A program made the translations under genes and the position numbers. Source: Deinococcus sp. (GTDB lineage Bacteria > Deinococcota > Deinococci > Deinococcales > Deinococcaceae). Taken from it: a DNA stretch of 6,189 nucleotides. The stretch is from positions 1-6,189 of the forward strand of contig NZ_JAUNHK010000129.1 of NCBI RefSeq assembly GCF_030523985.1, given 5' to 3'. A model generated the notes under the pieces. It was not told where the DNA came from. It searched no databases and saw nothing but the letters and a program-made list of their open reading frames with translations. The stretch's first letter is position 1; every line of letters starts with the position of its first letter. This document shows, piece after piece, positions 6,038-6,189 of this stretch.

Positions 6038-6056
6038 CAGGCCACCTCCCGGCCTG
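6038..6056 (-). promoter_or_regulatory. Hairpin presenting the ribosome binding site in its loop
   Basis: In the mRNA, perfect 6-bp arms CAGGCC and GGCCUG enclose the 7-base loop GGGAGGU, which is the Shine-Dalgarno sequence of the ribbon-helix-helix gene. The ATG follows the stem after one base. The GC-rich stem next to the start codon could limit ribosome access or hold the site open; which of these applies is not evident from sequence. Confidence 0.55.
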
Positions 6057-6082
6057 CTCATCTGGGCCGCGTCTCTGCCTGT

Positions 6083-6102
6083 CCGTCCGCACCGGGGGAC
6101 GG
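6083..6102 (-). other. Leader hairpin
   Basis: Perfect 6-bp arms CCGTCC and GGACGG are separated by an 8-base loop. The element lies in the untranslated leader of the operon, about 27 bases before the ribosome-binding-site hairpin in transcription order. No U-run follows, so it does not look like an intrinsic terminator. Confidence 0.35.
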
Positions 6103-6134
6103 GCGGCTGGCCTGGGTCCAGTGAATCCACCCCG

Positions 6135-6143
6135 ACTGTAGCA
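6135..6143 (-). promoter_or_regulatory. Possible extended -10 promoter of the operon
   Basis: On the minus strand TGCTACAGT reads as an extended -10 element (TGN followed by TACAGT, four of six matches to TATAAT). It is about 100 bases before the ATG at 6036 and just downstream of the only AT-rich stretch in this part of the window. No good -35 lies at 16-18 bases. A perfect TTGACA exists further upstream (6181-6186), but it is too far from this element and has no proper -10 of its own. Weakly supported. Confidence 0.3.
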
Positions 6144-6150
6144 CGCTCTG

Positions 6151-6186
6151 GAAAGAAAGAAAGATTGCAAGAAAACTTTCTGTCAA
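6151..6186. promoter_or_regulatory. AT-rich putative operator: GAAA repeats and imperfect palindrome
   Basis: GAAA is repeated three times in tandem from 6151 to 6162. Next to it are arms TTGCAAGAAA (6165-6174) and TTTCTGTCAA (6177-6186), which match as an inverted repeat at 8 of 10 positions around a 2-base centre. Ribbon-helix-helix repressors usually bind short tandem or inverted repeats upstream of their own genes, so this is the natural candidate for an autoregulatory site. The repeats are visible; the function is inferred. Confidence 0.35.
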
Positions 6187-6189
6187 TAG

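Noticed and set aside
6037..6045. GTG at 6045 as the start of the ribbon-helix-helix gene
   Set aside because: It overlaps the GGAGG that serves the ATG at 6036, and no other ribosome binding site precedes it at proper spacing.
6164..6186. Standard sigma-70 promoter using the perfect TTGACA at 6181-6186 (minus strand)
   Set aside because: No acceptable -10 hexamer occurs 16-18 bases downstream; the sequence there is CTTTCT-like.
6151..6189. Radiation/desiccation response motif of Deinococcus upstream of the operon
   Set aside because: The imperfect palindrome shares only a TTGACA-like stretch with that motif and lacks its ATGTCA/TGACAT symmetry.

Overview
The window is GC-rich (coding regions look well above 60% G+C by eye), with strong GGAGG-type ribosome binding sites, tight gene packing and proteins rich in Ala, Pro, Leu and Arg. 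This points to a high-GC bacterium. Deinococcus or a relative is my best guess, but that is an impression from protein style and the sequence does not prove it. I see five protein genes and no rRNA, tRNA, CRISPR array or insertion sequence.

Layout. (1) Positions 24-1247, minus strand: an 11-helix membrane transporter of the NRAMP superfamily. It belongs to the divergent branch that resembles Bacillus YcsG and lacks the usual metal-binding DPGN and MPHN motifs. (2) 1248-1615: a 368-base divergent intergenic region with a clean 20-bp inverted repeat (1357-1376) that looks like an operator. (3) 1616-2413, plus strand: an unrecognised 265-residue protein made of two compact segments joined by a Pro-rich linker, starting at GTG. 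(4) 2418-6036, minus strand: a compact three-gene operon converging on the previous gene with only 4 bases between the stop codons. In transcription order it encodes a 72-residue ribbon-helix-helix DNA-binding protein, a 477-residue DUF2357/McrC-like protein with a PD-(D/E)XK nuclease site, and a 656-residue McrB-like AAA+ motor with an unfamiliar N-terminal region. (5) 6037-6189: the operon leader and putative promoter, with an imperfect palindrome, a GAAA tandem repeat and a hairpin that places the ribosome binding site in its loop.

How it may work. The AAA+ and DUF2357/nuclease pair has the logic of McrBC-type (type IV, modification-dependent) restriction: an NTP-driven motor that recognises a DNA feature and a nuclease subunit that cuts. 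The nuclease gene precedes the motor gene, the reverse of classical mcrB-mcrC. The two genes overlap by 11 bases, so they are probably translationally coupled. The small ribbon-helix-helix protein at the head of the operon is probably its repressor, although plasmid partition (ParG-like) is an alternative. This operon is the most likely candidate for an under-described defence system here. The 265-residue gene and the transporter have no demonstrable link to it.
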